From assembly GCF_018156225.1 (NCBI RefSeq), contig NZ_JAGTAR010000002.1, positions 124,001-188,000 on the forward strand: a stretch of DNA of 64,000 nucleotides, read 5' to 3'. Source of the DNA: Carboxylicivirga sediminis (GTDB taxonomy: Bacteria > Bacteroidota > Bacteroidia > Bacteroidales > Marinilabiliaceae). A model generated the notes under the pieces. It searched no databases. It had not been told where the DNA came from and was given only the letters and a program-made list of their open reading frames with translations. Below, in pieces: positions 28,623-37,045 of this stretch. Each line of letters begins with the position of its first letter. Position 1 is the stretch's first letter. Made by a program: the position numbers and the translations under genes.

Positions 28623-29948
28623 ATGAAAATATCAGTTCCAGTAATATTACGTGAAAACGGACGAAAGAGCGAGTATGATGTACTTTTAAAGAACTTCATC
28701 GCTCAATATAACCAGGATAAAAAGAACGGTGATCAACTAAAGGAACCGCACTTGCAATTAATGCACGAGTGCATCTACTACGGCCAAATAAGGCTGAATA
28801 TTGATAACCGTGAGCTAAGAAAGGACTTCTGCTTAAATACGCGCAACATTGGAGAACCTCTCCGCATCAACCTTAGCGCATACCTGGAAGCCAATAAGAA
28901 TATACGCAGTGTTGACACCTTTAAAAGACGCATCAAGAGGCTAAAAGAAGCCGGTTTTATAAGCTCAAAACAGGAAGACTTTGACAAGCATGGTATCAGC
29001 AAAACAAGGCGTTCAGACGTGTTAATTAACCCTGAATTTCTGCTGATTTATGACCAGGCTAACCCCGATTATCAGCCTTACACCTCATTTTTTTCAGAAG
29101 CGGATTTACTGGCTTTGACTAAGATGAAAAGTGCAAATTGCCCTACTGTATCAGGTAAAGGGTTACCTCAGGAGCAAAGTAATAGAATAATGGATGTTGA
29201 TACTGTTGATGAGAAAGGTGTCACGAATCATCGTGACGATTCACCAATGCTACCTGAACAGAACCAATTACCTGACACAACCACCAAGCAAAGCGACCGG
29301 ATTCAAGAAAGCAAGCAAAAAAGCGAAAAAAATGCGCAAAATCCGACCCCCGAAACCGTACACACCGCTGCTCCGCAGCCAGGGGAGCAAAGTTCCGCGC
29401 GGCCGGCCGAAGAAAATGCGCAAAACACTGACAGTTTGGCAGAAATGCAGCTATCCTATGCGCGAACTTTCTACATCTACTTGATTCAAATGCTGTTTTC
29501 AAAGCACGAGATTTATCACGGTGAAACGCAAAAAGCCATTGAATACCTGGTACAAACTTACTTCTCCGGCATTGAGAGCGAACACCAGGCACGATACCGG
29601 TTGAAAGTGTACAAAACCAGGGTGGATATGGCTGCATCGTACATCAAACGCAACAACTTTGATTTCAGCAACATCTATCCATGTGCTTACCTGGACGTGA
29701 AGAACAAAAAAGGCTTTGCTGCAACAAGAGACTGGTACGACCAACGCTTGAGCTATAAAGCTGCACAGGCCAAACAAAAAAGGGAGTTTGCCAAGCAATT
29801 GGAAGAAAAGAAAGTGATGGAACAATTGCAAAAACAGTACTCCGACATGCCAACCCTGGCCGAAGTGAACCGGTCAATGGCATTCCTGGCGGCCCATATG
29901 CCCCACAAAAAAACAGAATACGTCCAATTCGTTCATAATCAACAGTAA
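28623..29948 (+). CDS. Winged-helix DNA-binding protein, candidate replication initiator
   Basis: Residues about 20-145 look like a winged helix, with the recognition region SVDTFKRRIKRLKEAGFIS and the wing KTRRSDVLINPEFLLIYD. Residues about 200-275 are a polar linker rich in Gln, Pro, Asn and Glu. The C-terminus (about 278-441) is helical and ends in a charged coiled coil. This arrangement resembles replication proteins of Bacteroidota plasmids and phages. It follows a structured non-coding segment. No origin-binding or helicase-loading motif can be named, so initiation is an inference; a transcription factor is the alternative. Confidence 0.6.
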   Translation: MKISVPVILRENGRKSEYDVLLKNFIAQYNQDKKNGDQLKEPHLQLMHECIYYGQIRLNIDNRELRKDFCLNTRNIGEPLRINLSAYLEANKNIRSVDTFKRRIKRLKEAGFISSKQEDFDKHGISKTRRSDVLINPEFLLIYDQANPDYQPYTSFFSEADLLALTKMKSANCPTVSGKGLPQEQSNRIMDVDTVDEKGVTNHRDDSPMLPEQNQLPDTTTKQSDRIQESKQKSEKNAQNPTPETVHTAAPQPGEQSSARPAEENAQNTDSLAEMQLSYARTFYIYLIQMLFSKHEIYHGETQKAIEYLVQTYFSGIESEHQARYRLKVYKTRVDMAASYIKRNNFDFSNIYPCAYLDVKNKKGFAATRDWYDQRLSYKAAQAKQKREFAKQLEEKKVMEQLQKQYSDMPTLAEVNRSMAFLAAHMPHKKTEYVQFVHNQQ

Positions 29949-29973
29949 ATAACCACCCAAATAATCATTGAAA

Positions 29974-30471
29974 ATGCAAAAAAGACCTACAAAAAGCGCA
30001 AGTAGAGAAACTTCCAAGTACAAATTGGTTGTTTTTATGGCTCCCAAAGGACAGCCAGGCCGCACACTAACCTTTTATTCGTTTCCGGCCGAGGAAGCCA
30101 AAGGACAGCAAGCCGTAATGGGCGGCCTTTATCAGCGCATTCTACAAAAGAGCCTGGGCATGAATTTCTTTTACGCTATACTGAAACACAACGATGGAAG
30201 TGATAAGGAATTGCGCACAATTAAAGGAAACCGGTTCATTGAAGTTAATGGACGAAAAGATTCATCGGTGCGCCTGGTAGTTTACAATGCCAGTAACAAC
30301 AGAGAAGTGTTTTATCCGGATAACTACGAGCATGGCAAGAACCACCAATTTATCATTGGTAGTATGCAACAGCGCATATTGAACGGTCAATTGAATGGCC
30401 AGTATAAGAATGCCATGTTCATCAACACCGAGAATGATAAAGAGATTGCCAGGGTAAGAGGTAACGCATAA
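29974..30471 (+). CDS. Hypothetical protein with internal tandem duplication
   Basis: Two related halves are visible: YSFPAEEAKGQQ...GGLYQRILQKSLGMNFFYAIL...RTIKGN and YPDNYEHGKNHQ...GSMQQRILNGQLNGQYKNAMF...ARVRGN, about residues 35-90 and 115-165. The ATG at 29974 is used because the codon 6 bp upstream is TTG. The basic N-terminus suggests nucleic-acid binding. It sits 25 bp after the winged-helix gene and is followed by a terminator. No known family. Confidence 0.6.
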   Translation: MQKRPTKSASRETSKYKLVVFMAPKGQPGRTLTFYSFPAEEAKGQQAVMGGLYQRILQKSLGMNFFYAILKHNDGSDKELRTIKGNRFIEVNGRKDSSVRLVVYNASNNREVFYPDNYEHGKNHQFIIGSMQQRILNGQLNGQYKNAMFINTENDKEIARVRGNA

Positions 30472-30472
30472 A

Positions 30473-30500
30473 AAAAGCGCTCCGACCAAAGAGCGCTTTT
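30473..30500 (+). terminator. Terminator
   Basis: Perfect 10-bp stem AAAAGCGCTC (30473-30482) and GAGCGCTTTT (30491-30500), just after the 29974 gene. Confidence 0.8.
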
Positions 30501-30552
30501 GAACCAGGTAGTAACCACCCCTGATTTAATGCAGCTCAAATATACAAATTTC

Positions 30553-30566
30553 CTAGTAGTTACTAG
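30553..30566. promoter_or_regulatory. Candidate operator before the early operon
   Basis: Perfect inverted repeat CTAGTA-GT-TACTAG in the AT-rich gap between a terminator and the 30605 gene. Confidence 0.35.
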
Positions 30567-30604
30567 ATATATATTAATCTATTATTCATTAAAATTTCAT
30601 TGAA

Positions 30605-30982
30605 ATGGAACAAAAAACCGAAAATGTAGGACAACACTTTTTGATTGGCATGATGGCCAATCAGCTAATGCCGTTTGTGATTAAAGGCGAAGACATTCAG
30701 AGCAGTCTGAATAATAAAGATGCAGTAATTAAGCGCTCAATTAATGTTGCTACAGTTATTGCCAAACAGATTCAAGAGCGTGTTGGTGATGAAGACACAG
30801 AAGTAGTACTAACTGCTGCATCATCTACTGCTGAAACAGTAGGAGCAATGATCGAAAAAGACCCAGGAGGCACATTTGCCAACCTAGAGAGCAGAACGAA
30901 AGTGGCGATTGATATGGTGATAGAGTTGAACGAGAGTGTTGAGAAACTGGATGAGAACGTTAACGAGGAAGAAGAACAGTAA
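30605..30982 (+). CDS. Hypothetical acidic helical protein
   Basis: 125 residues, helical, with an acidic tail (NVNEEEEQ). First gene of the small-protein block after a terminator and a palindrome. No motif is recognised. Confidence 0.6.
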   Translation: MEQKTENVGQHFLIGMMANQLMPFVIKGEDIQSSLNNKDAVIKRSINVATVIAKQIQERVGDEDTEVVLTAASSTAETVGAMIEKDPGGTFANLESRTKVAIDMVIELNESVEKLDENVNEEEEQ

Positions 30983-31017
30983 AAGTCAACCTATCAATCA
31001 CCTTACACAAATCTATC

Positions 31018-31036
31018 AGGGGGAGCTTCTCCCCCT
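31018..31036 (+). terminator. GC-rich hairpin
   Basis: AGGGGGAG and CTCCCCCT with a 3-base loop, followed by ACTTTAAT. It probably terminates or attenuates transcription between the 30605 and 31064 genes. Confidence 0.6.
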
Positions 31037-31063
31037 ACTTTAATAACCTTTCAAACGATAACA

Positions 31064-31300
31064 ATGAGCAATAAAATCAAAGAGCAATTCGATAAAATAT
31101 GCGAAGAAAGCGAACTATTTGAGGTTCCTGGTTTGTTTTCTCACATCTATACAACAGCCGCAAAACTGGCGAAACTCACCAACCCAATGAATCCTAATAC
31201 AGATGCAGTGGCCAGTAACATCATTCACTACCTGGATGCAGAACCGGCTATCCTGGAAGCATCGGAACCGGAAGAAGAAACCAACGAAGAGCAGGAATAA
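31064..31300 (+). CDS. Hypothetical acidic protein
   Basis: 78 residues ending in an acidic tail (EPEEETNEEQE). Its stop overlaps the start of the next gene (TAATG), so the two are translationally coupled. No family is recognised. Confidence 0.6.
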   Translation: MSNKIKEQFDKICEESELFEVPGLFSHIYTTAAKLAKLTNPMNPNTDAVASNIIHYLDAEPAILEASEPEEETNEEQE

Positions 31301-31623
31301 TGGTATCAAAACTCAGACCCTTTTTAGCTGAAAAAGCGCAAAATAACGAGTTGTCAGATGACTTCTACACTAGCGTTGGGATTACTTCCCAACGTGTAGA
31401 AGCAATCATTTTTGGGCGGTGTGGTGCAACGTTAAAAGAATTAAACAACGTTGCAAAGTATTTCAAAATACCTCAATCAGACATCCTGGAGCGCGAAGCT
31501 CCGAAGCTTTTCAACACCAAAACATGTGAACAATGCCAGGAAGAATTTATACCTGGTAATGCCAGGCAAGAGTATTGCTCCGACAAATGTAGAAACCGCG
31601 CTTTTCGCGCAAATAGTAAATAG
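31300..31623 (+). CDS. HTH plus zinc-ribbon DNA-binding protein
   Basis: Residues about 15-62 look like an XRE-type helix-turn-helix (SVGITSQRVEAIIFGRCGATLKELNNVAKYF). Residues about 75-103 carry a zinc ribbon, CEQCQEEF...QEYCSDKCRNRAFR, of a kind common in phage and plasmid regulators. It is translationally coupled to 31064. A role in early gene control is likely. Confidence 0.7.
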   Translation: MVSKLRPFLAEKAQNNELSDDFYTSVGITSQRVEAIIFGRCGATLKELNNVAKYFKIPQSDILEREAPKLFNTKTCEQCQEEFIPGNARQEYCSDKCRNRAFRANSK

Positions 31624-31624
31624 T

Positions 31625-31870
31625 ATGGAACTTAAAAAAATAGATGATAAAACAATGGCCATGCAAGGTAGTAATGATAGCATATACTCCACCTTATCTG
31701 CTTTGTATTCATATTACACCATTAGCTTAGAAAACCTGGAACGAATGGATACCCAAAACCACAAAGGGTTGAACAATATTTTTTTAGAGTATTCGCGCAA
31801 AGTTGATGAAGTAAAACACTTAATCTATCAATATCAATGTTTAATGGGTTTCGACCCTGTTGAATTGTAA
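31625..31870 (+). CDS. Hypothetical 81-residue protein
   Basis: The start at 31625 (MELKKIDDKTMAMQG) follows the previous stop by one base. The longer frame from 31451 would overlap the zinc-ribbon gene out of frame. Helical, Tyr-rich, no known motif. Confidence 0.55.
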   Translation: MELKKIDDKTMAMQGSNDSIYSTLSALYSYYTISLENLERMDTQNHKGLNNIFLEYSRKVDEVKHLIYQYQCLMGFDPVEL

Positions 31871-31873
31871 TTT

Positions 31874-32074
31874 ATGAAAACAGAATCTATACAGCCAGGA
31901 CAAACATACGAATCGCTCTACATGGATGGGGCCATAGCTGACACATTCTATGTTACCAGGATAAACGAGGGCACAGCGCATTTAAAGTCTTTATCCACCA
32001 GTAAGCCGGTTCGCATCGAACTTACTAAAATGGTGATTGATATGCAGCATGGACAACTGAAACTTAAACAATAG
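31874..32074 (+). CDS. Hypothetical 66-residue protein
   Basis: Beta-rich small protein (FYVTRINEGTAHLKSLSTSKPVRI), possibly an SH3-like barrel. It lies 3 bp after the previous gene and 4 bp before an HTH gene, inside the early operon. Confidence 0.55.
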   Translation: MKTESIQPGQTYESLYMDGAIADTFYVTRINEGTAHLKSLSTSKPVRIELTKMVIDMQHGQLKLKQ

Positions 32075-32078
32075 ACCT

Positions 32079-32294
32079 ATGAATATAAAAGAGAAACACG
32101 CTAAACGCATTAAGAACTTGAGGTCTCAAAAGGGATTAAGTCAGGAAGCTTTAGCTTTTGAAGCTAATCTTGACACCAAATACATGTCAGACATCGAGTG
32201 CGGGAAACGTAATTTTTCGATTCAGACATTAGAGAAGATTGTAAAAGCACTTAATGTGTCAGTATTAGAGTTTTATTCAGCAACAATATTTTAA
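32079..32294 (+). CDS. XRE-family helix-turn-helix regulator
   Basis: A 71-residue single-domain Cro/CI protein: RIKNLRSQKGLSQEALAFEANLDTKYMSDIECGKRNFSIQTLEKIVKALNV is the complete five-helix HTH fold. It has no effector domain. As a small HTH inside the early operon it may be the Cro-like counterpart of the repressor at 26239. Confidence 0.85.
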   Translation: MNIKEKHAKRIKNLRSQKGLSQEALAFEANLDTKYMSDIECGKRNFSIQTLEKIVKALNVSVLEFYSATIF

Positions 32295-32302
32295 ATAAAC
32301 CT

Positions 32303-32518
32303 ATGAAAAAGCACTTTATAATCACTACCGATAAAGAAACAGCTTCCACCATCGAAGCGCAATGCAATGGCATTATACATGCACATAGAAGTTTTGAGCT
32401 AGGAGGCGTTAAACACGAAGAGCGTTACAGCCTTGTGAAAATTGTTGCTAAAACCGATGCCGGAATTACACCGGAAGATATCTTTTTCCTGGGCTACTTT
32501 GCCGGAATAAAAAAATAA
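32303..32518 (+). CDS. Hypothetical 71-residue protein
   Basis: Alpha/beta small protein starting MKKHFIITTDKETASTIEA, with a ferredoxin-like strand-helix pattern. It lies 8 bp after the HTH gene. Not recognised. Confidence 0.55.
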   Translation: MKKHFIITTDKETASTIEAQCNGIIHAHRSFELGGVKHEERYSLVKIVAKTDAGITPEDIFFLGYFAGIKK

Positions 32519-32532
32519 CTGAACCTGATCCG

Positions 32533-33186
32533 ATGAATAAGAAACTACAAACCTTTTTAACGAACCTGGCATTACTAGGCATGATAGCGGAACTGAGCTA
32601 CATCAACAGTAAAAGCTTGCTTCACCTGGCTAACAACCAGGGAAGCATTCACCAGGCATTTGCCATTGTTGGAGCCATCGCATTTAGTATCGTTACCATC
32701 ATCATTATGCAGCAAAGCCACCTCAAATGGCAAAAGGTAGCCTTTCCGGTATTCGATGCCGCCCTGGTGTTTTTAGGTTTTAACCTGGATATACACCCTG
32801 ATATGCGCATTTTCATGACCATATTCATGGCCCTGTTTGCAGGAATTATCATGTACAGCCTGGGCCTTATAGAATACCGGCAAGGTGAAACCAAAGAAAG
32901 CAAGCAACTGGCCTACCAAATAGCCAGGGCCAACTCACTTGGTAAAGAGTTGGAGGCGACCAAAAGTAAGTTGACCGACGCGCAACGTCACGTTGATGGC
33001 CTGATAAATGAGCGCTCAACATTAGAAAGTAAGAACGAGCAACTACAAAGTAACTTCACAATAGCGCAAAGTAAGTTAGACCTAATGGAGCCAATCTACC
33101 TCAAACACGAGATTGGCCGCATCCGCAAAAAGAATGCAGATAACCGCACAGAGAGCGAAAGGCAACTATTAGCAACTGCAAACTAA
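32533..33186 (+). CDS. Membrane protein with C-terminal coiled coil
   Basis: Four hydrophobic helices within about residues 5-120 (e.g. FAIVGAIAFSIVTIIIMQ, IFMTIFMALFAGIIMYSLGL) precede a long coiled coil (about 120-200: LGKELEATKSKLTDAQRHV). The helices probably anchor it in the inner membrane with the coiled coil in the cytoplasm. It could organise replication or assembly at the membrane. No family is recognised. Confidence 0.65.
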   Translation: MNKKLQTFLTNLALLGMIAELSYINSKSLLHLANNQGSIHQAFAIVGAIAFSIVTIIIMQQSHLKWQKVAFPVFDAALVFLGFNLDIHPDMRIFMTIFMALFAGIIMYSLGLIEYRQGETKESKQLAYQIARANSLGKELEATKSKLTDAQRHVDGLINERSTLESKNEQLQSNFTIAQSKLDLMEPIYLKHEIGRIRKKNADNRTESERQLLATAN

Positions 33187-33191
33187 CAGCT

Positions 33192-33524
33192 ATGAAGACT
33201 TTAGAAAATCAAAGAGAAATACTCAAACAAGCTGCCGATGGAGATGGTGCAGCACTGACAAAAATAAGCGCATATTTAACGGATTGGGTGCAAAATCATG
33301 GACGCGATCATGCCAGGATAGAAAAGCAACAACTTTGCATTATTGCATTAGGTGTAACCACCACGGCAAATGTGAATGCCCTGGATGTTCTCATGGAAGA
33401 AATGATTAAGCAATATAAAATTAAACCTACCTGGTGTCCAAATTGTGGTGACGATGACATTTATGAAACAACGTTACCAGGCAATTACCGTTGTTATTAT
33501 TGTCATTGGACTTGGGCACCATAA
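33192..33524 (+). CDS. Small protein with C-terminal zinc ribbon
   Basis: 110 residues. The last 30 carry WCPNCGDDDIYETTLPGNYRCYYCHW, two CxxC pairs typical of a zinc ribbon. The N-terminus is helical. Probably nucleic-acid binding. Early operon member, 5 bp after the membrane protein gene. Confidence 0.65.
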   Translation: MKTLENQREILKQAADGDGAALTKISAYLTDWVQNHGRDHARIEKQQLCIIALGVTTTANVNALDVLMEEMIKQYKIKPTWCPNCGDDDIYETTLPGNYRCYYCHWTWAP

Positions 33525-33533
33525 AACTAAGCT

Positions 33534-33875
33534 ATGAAAATTGACAGAGCATTGATTATAAAAAAGATTCACCTGGACAAAATCTTCGACAATGGTAAAG
33601 TGTGGGAAATGCGCACAACCAAAACCAATATTACCGGCCGGATTGGACTAATCGAATCCGGTTCCGGTTTAATTGTTGGAGAGGCCATCTTAAAAGGATG
33701 TGTCGAATACGAAATTCCCAAAACTGACTTTTTTAGGAGATTTCACCAGGTTGATGACTTGTCGCTCCTGGACAAATGGAAGTATGCCTGGATACTTGAG
33801 GGAGCCAAACGATATGACAAACCAATACCATACAACCATCCCAAAGGCGCGGTTATATGGGTGAAATTAGAATAA
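33534..33875 (+). CDS. ASCH-like (PUA fold) domain protein
   Basis: 113 residues. The pattern ALIIKKIHLDKIFDNGKVWEMR, then GRIGLIESGSGLIVGEAIL and PKGAVIWVKL resembles ASCH domains, which have a PUA-like RNA-binding fold; some hydrolyse N4-acetylcytidine. In viruses such proteins may act on modified nucleosides. The assignment is by pattern only. Confidence 0.6.
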   Translation: MKIDRALIIKKIHLDKIFDNGKVWEMRTTKTNITGRIGLIESGSGLIVGEAILKGCVEYEIPKTDFFRRFHQVDDLSLLDKWKYAWILEGAKRYDKPIPYNHPKGAVIWVKLE

Positions 33876-33976
33876 TAAGTTTAACTTTAAATTATGACAC
33901 AATCAACAGCAAACAACAATCGTAACTTCCTCAATATTAACTCACATAGTTATTAACAACTTAATCTATTTATAAA

Positions 33977-34366
33977 ATGTTATCAGATTTTTTTAGAATT
34001 AACTTACCGTATGGCCTATATAAAAATAAAAATGGTCAATGGATGGCTTTTAACAGGGAGTATTTACCTCTTGGATTTAATGATAGTCACACTAACCTAA
34101 GAGATAGTTTAGGAGTTCTAGACAGTCAACCATTTAATCAATTACCTATCCATACAGCCTATAAAGGACTTACAGAAAAAATTATTGAAAATATTGCTCA
34201 AGTTATTGATAGAAAAGAGAACGGTGAGATATGGCGATTTTTTCTTTATAATGATGAAACAAATCCAATGAACAATAAACCCTCAAAAAAAAGAGATAAC
34301 TATTTTATTGAGTACTTTAAAAAGATTGAAAGACTATCAAAACTTAAAATAAAGAATCAAATCTAA
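33977..34366 (+). CDS. AT-rich hypothetical protein (possible cargo gene)
   Basis: 129 residues, no recognised motif. Its base composition is clearly more AT-rich than the neighbouring genes and it is preceded by 101 bp of AT-rich non-coding DNA containing only a 20-codon frame at 33893. It therefore looks like a separately acquired gene within the early operon. Confidence 0.55.
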   Translation: MLSDFFRINLPYGLYKNKNGQWMAFNREYLPLGFNDSHTNLRDSLGVLDSQPFNQLPIHTAYKGLTEKIIENIAQVIDRKENGEIWRFFLYNDETNPMNNKPSKKRDNYFIEYFKKIERLSKLKIKNQI

Positions 34367-34376
34367 AAACAACAAC

Positions 34377-34649
34377 ATGGGAACATTACAACAACAACCA
34401 CCTAGAAACTACAGTAAAATTGATGAGAATCGACTCGAAACATTCATTGAAGAAATAAATGAAGTTGCGCAAAATACAGGTGTATCATTAGAAACGGCCT
34501 TAAAAGCACGTGAAATATTAGAAATAGAGCGAAGAAATGACTTGTTTGTGGCAAACGGTGATATACATGATGAGCAAATGGGTGGTTTTGGTGATTTACT
34601 TGAAAACCTTACCAATGCTATTAGTGAATTACAAAACAATGACGATTAG
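34377..34649 (+). CDS. Hypothetical 90-residue protein
   Basis: Helical and acidic, with HDEQMGGFGDLLENLTNAISEL near its end. It follows the AT-rich gene by 10 bp and is closed by a strong terminator. Not recognised. Confidence 0.55.
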   Translation: MGTLQQQPPRNYSKIDENRLETFIEEINEVAQNTGVSLETALKAREILEIERRNDLFVANGDIHDEQMGGFGDLLENLTNAISELQNNDD

Positions 34650-34670
34650 CCTAATCAACCTACAAGTTGA

Positions 34671-34714
34671 TATATAAAAAGGAGCGGCCAGGTTTGGTTG
34701 CTCCTTTTATATAT
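34671..34714. terminator. Bidirectional terminator between early and regulator genes
   Basis: TATATAAAAAGGAGC (34671-34685) pairs with GCTCCTTTTATATA (34700-34713), with T/A-runs on both sides. It ends the rightward early operon and the leftward 34720 gene. Confidence 0.8.
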
Positions 34715-34719
34715 TTAAA

Positions 34720-34947
34720 TCACCGCATAACACTTTTAAAAGGCACATTTTCGCGCGGAATACCAAAGCTATTATACACTTTGCGCACTTCTGCCGAATG
34801 CAATATCTTCCGGTAGCCAGTCTCCAACCCTTTACTTTTCATCCACGTAGTAAGTGTCTTTACTGAAACCCCGTATTCCAATGCTAATTGCTTCTTCGAC
34901 TTGGCTTTTAAATCCAGGTTATCGCAGTTTATCCCATTGTTGTTCAT
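34720..34947 (-). CDS. Small HTH regulator divergent from the structural block
   Basis: 75 residues. The segment AKSKKQLALEYGVSVKTLTTWMKSKG is a helix-turn-helix of the kind used by small Bacteroidota phage and transposon regulators. It is transcribed away from the first structural gene with 204 bp between them, in which lies AAACCGAAAG module B. It is a good candidate for the factor that controls the late operon. Confidence 0.7.
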   Translation of the reverse strand: MNNNGINCDNLDLKAKSKKQLALEYGVSVKTLTTWMKSKGLETGYRKILHSAEVRKVYNSFGIPRENVPFKSVMR

Positions 34948-35028
34948 TGCACTACATTTTTAGAAGTGCAACCAATCAATCACCGGCCTAAAGGTAGTAA
35001 AAAATTATATTCAATAAACCTTACCAGT

Positions 35029-35064
35029 AGAAAACCCCCTAAAACGGAAGAAAACCCCCTAAAA
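35029..35064 (+). repeat. Two direct repeats AGAAAACCCCCTAAAA, period 20 bp
   Basis: Copies at 35029-35044 and 35049-35064 upstream of the structural block. Related AGAAAAACCCCC and AGAAAACCCCCC lie at 45236 and 45267. About two helical turns apart, as expected for activator sites. Confidence 0.6.
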
Positions 35065-35111
35065 ATGCGCAAAACGACCAAATAATGAAAAATGAGGAAG
35101 CAAACGGAAGC

Positions 35112-35121
35112 AAACCGAAAG
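35112..35121 (+). promoter_or_regulatory. AAACCGAAAG module, copy B
   Basis: AAACCGAAAG preceded by CGGAAGC-AAAC. It lies 30 bp before the start codon of the first structural gene (35152). Confidence 0.5.
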
Positions 35122-35151
35122 TGACATTTTACGCGGCTGCACCTTTGTTTC

Positions 35152-35637
35152 ATGCAAAAGTTATTCGTTACATCATTGGCGGTTGCAGGACTTGGTTACT
35201 TCGGTTACCAGGCATTTAAAGACAAGTTTAAGAATGCTACCAAAGCCTTTATCAAGGAGAATTTTTCAGTCCGACTATCGGGCCTAAAGATTCACAAGCT
35301 TGATTTTAAAGGTGTCGATGTTCGCATAACCCTTGATTTAATAAACCTATCATCAATCACGGCCAAGGCTGAGAACATTAGAGCCGAATTGTTTTACATG
35401 AAAAACGGTTCCCCCTCTCCCCTGGCAACCACGACTTTCCCGAGTACAGTATCAATAGCTCCAAAGGACACAACGCGCATTCCCGATATGCGCATTGTGG
35501 CTCCTTTAAAGAATCTGCTTTACAACTACGCCATGCTTAGCGACACCAGGGCGGAGTATAAAGTAGTGCTTACTGCCACTGTAAACGGTCAGACCTTTAC
35601 TATCAATCAAAACTTTTCACGCTATGAACCCAATTAA
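35152..35637 (+). CDS. Membrane-anchored LEA2/WHy-like protein
   Basis: Residues 1-22 form an N-terminal membrane helix. The rest resembles the LEA type-2/WHy beta-sandwich (RITLDLINLSSITAKAENIRAELFYM... PDMRIVAPLKNLL). It is the first gene of the putative late operon and overlaps the next start by 14 bp. It is plausibly a virion membrane protein; this is inferred from position. Confidence 0.65.
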   Translation: MQKLFVTSLAVAGLGYFGYQAFKDKFKNATKAFIKENFSVRLSGLKIHKLDFKGVDVRITLDLINLSSITAKAENIRAELFYMKNGSPSPLATTTFPSTVSIAPKDTTRIPDMRIVAPLKNLLYNYAMLSDTRAEYKVVLTATVNGQTFTINQNFSRYEPN

Positions 35638-37042
35638 GTACCTAAACGGCTTGGGTGTTGTGGCCAGTGGAAAACGCACCCTAAAGGATGGCAGCAGATA
35701 CGACAAGTATTTTGCGCTTCCTAAGATGGATTATAAGTATCTGACTTATTCCGGAAGTACCAACGATACTATTGGCTTTATGGCTGATATTATCAAGAAT
35801 ACCCTGGCTGATACCAAAGCCATTGCCCCAGTATTGAAAGGACGTGATTTAGGCACGACACTATCAAACATCTTCTCCTTTGTATTTGACCACATCCAGT
35901 ACAAACCTGATGATCCACAAAACGAGGAACTAAGGCGGCCCATAAGAGCATGGGCAGACCGTCAATCGGGTGTTGATTGCGATTGTTACTCTATTCTCAT
36001 TGGTTCAATTCTGAGTAATCTGAACATTCCATTTGCATTGCGCATGGTGAAAATTGGAGGTAAGCCATACTTCCAACATGTGTATGTGGTAGTGCCTAAA
36101 AATGGTAAGAGAACCGGATTATCACGCGATTACTACACGGTAGATCCTGTACTGGACACATTCAACGAAGAGCATCCTTTCACTGGCAAATACGATTTAT
36201 TTATGCAACCGATCAAATACCTCAATGGCGTGCCCTCTGCATCCTTGAATGGACTGCAAGGCAACGCTATTGACAACCTCTATTATTCAGAGGAAGCCGC
36301 AGAAACACCGGAAACAAACGTCATCTTCTTTGATGGTATCGACTATTACGACCGTGTGAATGTTCCTGGCATGAATGGCCTGAACGGTTTACAAGGTTTA
36401 GGCGACCTGGGATTCCTTAGAAAGATTTGGGGAGCCGTTAAAACAGTTGGTAAATCCATCAAGAAAATTGGTAAGAAAGCCGTTAAGCGCATCGTTCACA
36501 AAAAGGATGGTTCTAAGCGCGGTATCTTCAAACTGTTTTCAAAGAAAGATCGCAACCAGGAAGCCATGTCACCAATGGCCTCACAAGGTTTATCTCCGGT
36601 ATCCGTTTCTGCACCAAAATCATTAACACCAATTGGCACTCCTGCCGGTTCCGATGCAAGTGTATCACCTAAAGACATGATTGACATTGCCAAGAACATG
36701 GATAACTCTATGGGCGTTGATTCAATCCTGAATTTAACCAGGTCATTGCTGCCGGATAACACAATGGTTGCACAGTTGATTGATGCCAAGGCACAAGCAT
36801 CTGCCGCAGCTAACAAAGGAGTTAGCCCACTGGAAACGCGCTTAATGGCCACTGATGCTGCTAAAGCACAAACAGCCGAAGCAAAAGTAATGGCCGCAGA
36901 AAATAAAGCGGATATGCTTGAGACCATGTACAACATGAATCAAAAGCAGGCTGGATTCTCATTAAACAACCCAATGTCAATGCTCATGGTAGGAGGCTTA
37001 CTCCTGGGCGGCATGATGTTGATTAAATCAAAATCTGCCTAG
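35624..37042 (+). CDS. Transglutaminase-like cysteine peptidase with membrane-active and anchor segments
   Basis: Residues about 70-190 match the transglutaminase-like/cysteine-peptidase fold: GVDCDCYSILIGSILSNLNI (Cys119), QHVYVVV (His152), TVDPV (Asp174). A Gly/Leu-rich stretch with repeated LNG motifs follows (199-262), then a cationic amphipathic helix (FLRKIWGAVKTVGKSIKKIG, 264-283), an Ala-rich coiled region and a C-terminal membrane helix (450-468). PIKYLNG occurs twice (3-9 and 196-202). Possible roles are maturation protease, peptidoglycan or membrane penetration. The domain call is confident; the role is inference. Confidence 0.7.
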   Translation: MNPIKYLNGLGVVASGKRTLKDGSRYDKYFALPKMDYKYLTYSGSTNDTIGFMADIIKNTLADTKAIAPVLKGRDLGTTLSNIFSFVFDHIQYKPDDPQNEELRRPIRAWADRQSGVDCDCYSILIGSILSNLNIPFALRMVKIGGKPYFQHVYVVVPKNGKRTGLSRDYYTVDPVLDTFNEEHPFTGKYDLFMQPIKYLNGVPSASLNGLQGNAIDNLYYSEEAAETPETNVIFFDGIDYYDRVNVPGMNGLNGLQGLGDLGFLRKIWGAVKTVGKSIKKIGKKAVKRIVHKKDGSKRGIFKLFSKKDRNQEAMSPMASQGLSPVSVSAPKSLTPIGTPAGSDASVSPKDMIDIAKNMDNSMGVDSILNLTRSLLPDNTMVAQLIDAKAQASAAANKGVSPLETRLMATDAAKAQTAEAKVMAAENKADMLETMYNMNQKQAGFSLNNPMSMLMVGGLLLGGMMLIKSKSA

Positions 37043-37045
37043 CCA

